Below, piece after piece: positions 62,543 through 64,000 of a DNA stretch of 64,000 nucleotides (the stretch's first letter is position 1; the number at the start of each line of letters is the position of its first letter). Under the pieces are notes generated by a model that had not been told where the DNA came from, did not search any database, and saw nothing but the letters and a program-made list of their open reading frames with translations. This stretch comes from an uncultured Prevotellaceae bacterium (GTDB lineage Bacteria; Bacteroidota; Bacteroidia; Bacteroidales; Bacteroidaceae). Both the position numbers and the translations under genes were made by a program. Location: contig ONDS01000004.1 in the NCBI GenBank assembly GCA_900316685.1, forward strand, positions 106,226 through 170,225. The letters run 5' to 3'.

Positions 62543-63670
62543 TCATAATCGCTCCATCCACCGTGAGAGAAACACATCGCTGACAGAATAAGATGTTCCT
62601 GTAAGCGTAACATCTTTGTTGAGTAACCCTTTCTCACAGAGAGCATCAGCAAGGCGGCGAGAAACGGAGGGCGTTCCAATCTTGTGATTCTTGAGAAACC
62701 TAGATGCGGTAATCTGACTGGCACTTCCTTCCTTGGCTACTGCTATTAGATAGTCCCACTGTTTGTCGGTTAGCATCTGTCGGTATTGAAGGAAAACGGC
62801 CTCGCTCTGTCTCATCAGTTGCTCACATGCTTTTTTCACATCATTGATAGTGATGTCACGACTCTCATTGGCATAGATGGTATGGCAGAGTTGTTGGGTG
62901 TAGTAAGTGTGTCGGCGTGTCCAGTGCAGGATGAATTGCAGTGCGTCGTCTGTGATGCTTCTCTGTCGCTCGCTCAGCAGCCGGCGGATGAAAGCTGCGT
63001 ATGGCGTTTCTGGTATTTTGTCAAGCGATATAAATGTCGTACTATTATAAAATGGTTTCTTTTCATTGGCAAAGATGTCGGCCATCATGTGCTTTTTGCT
63101 GCCACAGAAGATGAACGTCAAGTGATGGGTCTGCTGGATGTAGGTGCGCAACAAAGCCTCCATGTTCTGTTCCGGATAGTCACGTATCTGCTGAAACTCA
63201 TCGATGGCTATGACTATATGCTCGCCTTGGCTGTCCAAAAAATCGAAGAGGCCGCGCAACGTATATTCTTTCTCGTGGGCTGTCTGATATGCGATCTGAA
63301 GTTGAGGCTCGCCCGTGATATTGTCGAACGAGAGAAGGGGTCGCAGCGACTTGATGAATGTCATCAGTTTCTCGCCCATTGATGTCTTGGGCTGAAAGCT
63401 TTTCATGGCAGCCTCGGCCATTAGCTTGATAAAGTCGTCGATGTTGCGTGATGCAAAGATGTCCAAATAGAGGGTGTGGATGTCCGGCCTGGTCTCTCTC
63501 AACTCATCAAATAAACGCAGTATCAAACCGGTTTTGCCTATGCGGCGCTGTGAGATCAGCGTCATGTCTGTACTATTGACGCAGTTGCGCACCATCAATT
63601 GCAACTCTTCCTCGCGGTCGCAGAACAAGTCTTTCGACTCATATGATTTAATTGTAAAGGGATTCTCCAT
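62543..63670 (-). CDS. ATPase_2 (archaeal-type STAND) AAA protein
   Basis: 375 aa. The start at 63670 is chosen because the promoter at 63695-63725 places the transcript start just upstream; 63682 is an alternative. Walker A-like LISQRRIGKTGLI, Walker B IVIAIDEFQQI, sensor FIFCGSKKHMMADIF, and a C-terminal winged-helix half (WDYLIAVAKEGSA, RFLKNHKIGTPSVSRRL). Proteins of this ATP_bind_2/DUF234-like group are common as solitary, multi-copy genes in Bacteroidetes. Role unknown. AT-rich flanking repeats suggest it arrived by insertion next to the YifB-like gene. Confidence 0.85.
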   Translation of the reverse strand: MENPFTIKSYESKDLFCDREEELQLMVRNCVNSTDMTLISQRRIGKTGLILRLFDELRETRPDIHTLYLDIFASRNIDDFIKLMAEAAMKSFQPKTSMGEKLMTFIKSLRPLLSFDNITGEPQLQIAYQTAHEKEYTLRGLFDFLDSQGEHIVIAIDEFQQIRDYPEQNMEALLRTYIQQTHHLTFIFCGSKKHMMADIFANEKKPFYNSTTFISLDKIPETPYAAFIRRLLSERQRSITDDALQFILHWTRRHTYYTQQLCHTIYANESRDITINDVKKACEQLMRQSEAVFLQYRQMLTDKQWDYLIAVAKEGSASQITASRFLKNHKIGTPSVSRRLADALCEKGLLNKDVTLTGTSYSVSDVFLSRWMERL

Positions 63671-63694
63671 AGCGTTGCGCATATATATCAGCTG

Positions 63695-63725
63695 CAAATG
63701 TACGAATATTATTTGATTACACAAA
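63695..63725 (-). promoter_or_regulatory. Promoter of the ATPase gene
   Basis: TTTG (63725-63722), 19 nt, TACATTTG (63702-63695) on the minus strand: a full Bacteroidetes promoter. It lies inside the last codons of the YifB-like gene and uses one of the repeat units as its -33 element. Confidence 0.8.
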
Positions 63726-64000
63726 ATGTATTACACAAAATGTGTAACACAAAATGTAAAAAATCACTCACGGTGGCTTCGGCGATGTGATGTGACTGCA
63801 CACGTTCGGAGGCTTCGAGGTCGGCGATGGTGCGTGCCACCTTGAGGATACGGTTGTAGGCGCGGGCGGAGAGTTTGAGGCGTTCCATGCCACGGCGGAG
63901 GAGTTGGAGCGAATGTTCGTCGGGCTCGGCGAACTGATGGATCATACGCTCGGTCATCTGGGCATTACAGTGGATGCCCTTGAAGTCCTTGAAGCGCACT
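63709..64000 (-). CDS. YifB/ComM-type Mg-chelatase-like ATPase (3' end only)
   Basis: Runs off the right edge. The visible C-terminus shows the Mg_chelatase_C hallmark: KGIHCNAQMTERMIHQF, LSARAYNRILKVARTIADLE and HIAEA. Family members are AAA+ helicase-like proteins linked to DNA uptake or branch migration. The normal ending after HIAEA (about ten residues of the type YRxLDRxxW) is replaced by VSDFLHFVLHILCNTFCVIK, which is read from the AT-rich repeat, so the 3' end looks disrupted. Confidence 0.85.
   Translation of the reverse strand, partial: VRFKDFKGIHCNAQMTERMIHQFAEPDEHSLQLLRRGMERLKLSARAYNRILKVARTIADLEASERVQSHHIAEATVSDFLHFVLHILCNTFCVIK
63716..63760. repeat. TTACACAAAATGT tandem repeats
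   Basis: Three copies of a 12-14-bp unit (ATTACACAAAATGT, ATTACACAAAATGT, GTAACACAAAATGT) at the junction between the YifB-like and ATPase genes. They supply the -33 box of the ATPase promoter. Confidence 0.8.

Noticed and set aside
1-64000. tRNA, rRNA and common riboswitches
   Set aside because: I looked for cloverleaf-like CCA-ended segments and known leader motifs in the longer gaps and saw none; a covariance-model scan would be decisive.

Overview
The window reads as a Bacteroidales chromosome, most likely Prevotellaceae (Prevotella, Segatella or Xylanibacter type). The evidence is a SusC/SusD pair, hybrid or AraC-type sensors fused to periplasmic regions, a C10 (streptopain-like) protease, secreted proteins with a shared C-terminal sorting-like tail, and Bacteroidetes promoters (TTTG, 19-21 nt, TAnnTTTG) ahead of many genes. 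Gene-rich parts look moderately GC-rich and codon use is fairly uniform. The exception is an AT-richer patch at about 6.1-8.5 kb that carries an IS remnant. No rRNA, tRNA, CRISPR array or prophage was seen. Species cannot be decided from this window.

Layout. 1-6.1 kb: the end of a TPR-CHAT protease-like protein, then a compact operon of a DUF4105 membrane protein, a secreted InlB-like protein and a 60-aa acidic peptide, closed by a strong terminator. 6.16-7.02 kb: an internally deleted IS1380-family element whose right end abuts the start codon of a secreted TPR protein. 7.9-8.5 kb: a DUF2442/DUF4160 pair, the DUF4160 gene broken by a nonsense codon. 8.58-10.8 kb: tandem promoter-bearing repeats and gyrB. 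10.9-17.4 kb: a TPR hybrid two-component sensor, a GH95 alpha-L-fucosidase and an AraC regulator. 17.5-24.7 kb: housekeeping genes (DUF3109, ung, gpmI, a YiiX-like lipoprotein, a DUF4878 lipoprotein, an SF1 helicase, a small unknown). 24.7-34.5 kb: three large secreted proteins (endonuclease I, a cleaved-adhesin-type protein, a C10 protease) that share C-terminal tails. 34.6-36.3 kb: a three-gene membrane operon (MFS-like plus two small membrane proteins). 36.6-43.3 kb: a GH3 enzyme with an unusual N-terminal DUF1573-like domain, then polysaccharide deacetylase, GT2 and GT39 envelope glycosylation genes. 43.5-59.4 kb: a polysaccharide utilisation locus (PUL) on the minus strand. 59.4-62 kb: an operon of a small secreted peptide, a 4'-phosphopantetheinyl transferase and a phosphoethanolamine transferase. 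62-64 kb: ridA, an ATPase_2 gene with a clear promoter, and the 3' end of a YifB/ComM-type gene.

How the genes work together. The PUL (SusC, SusD, SusE-position lipoprotein, surface GH43, GH51, GH43, and a kinase-less membrane AraC regulator upstream) is complete for arabinan or arabinoxylan side-chain use. The surface GH43 would cut polymer, SusCD would import oligosaccharides, and the periplasmic GH51 and GH43 would release arabinose. The nearby GH3 could add beta-xylosidase or related activity. The GH95 with its adjacent sensor and AraC regulator suggests a separate fucosylated-glycan unit.

The most unusual signal is a family of GC-rich palindromic repeats (core CCCTCC-TTGGG-AGGG, often followed by a G-rich arm). 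They occur between genes and also inside coding sequences without breaking frame, three times in the same frame giving PSLGGGxGEA-like peptides. A second dispersed repeat carries a complete promoter (upstream of gyrB and the helicase). Several degenerate minisatellites fill intergenic gaps.
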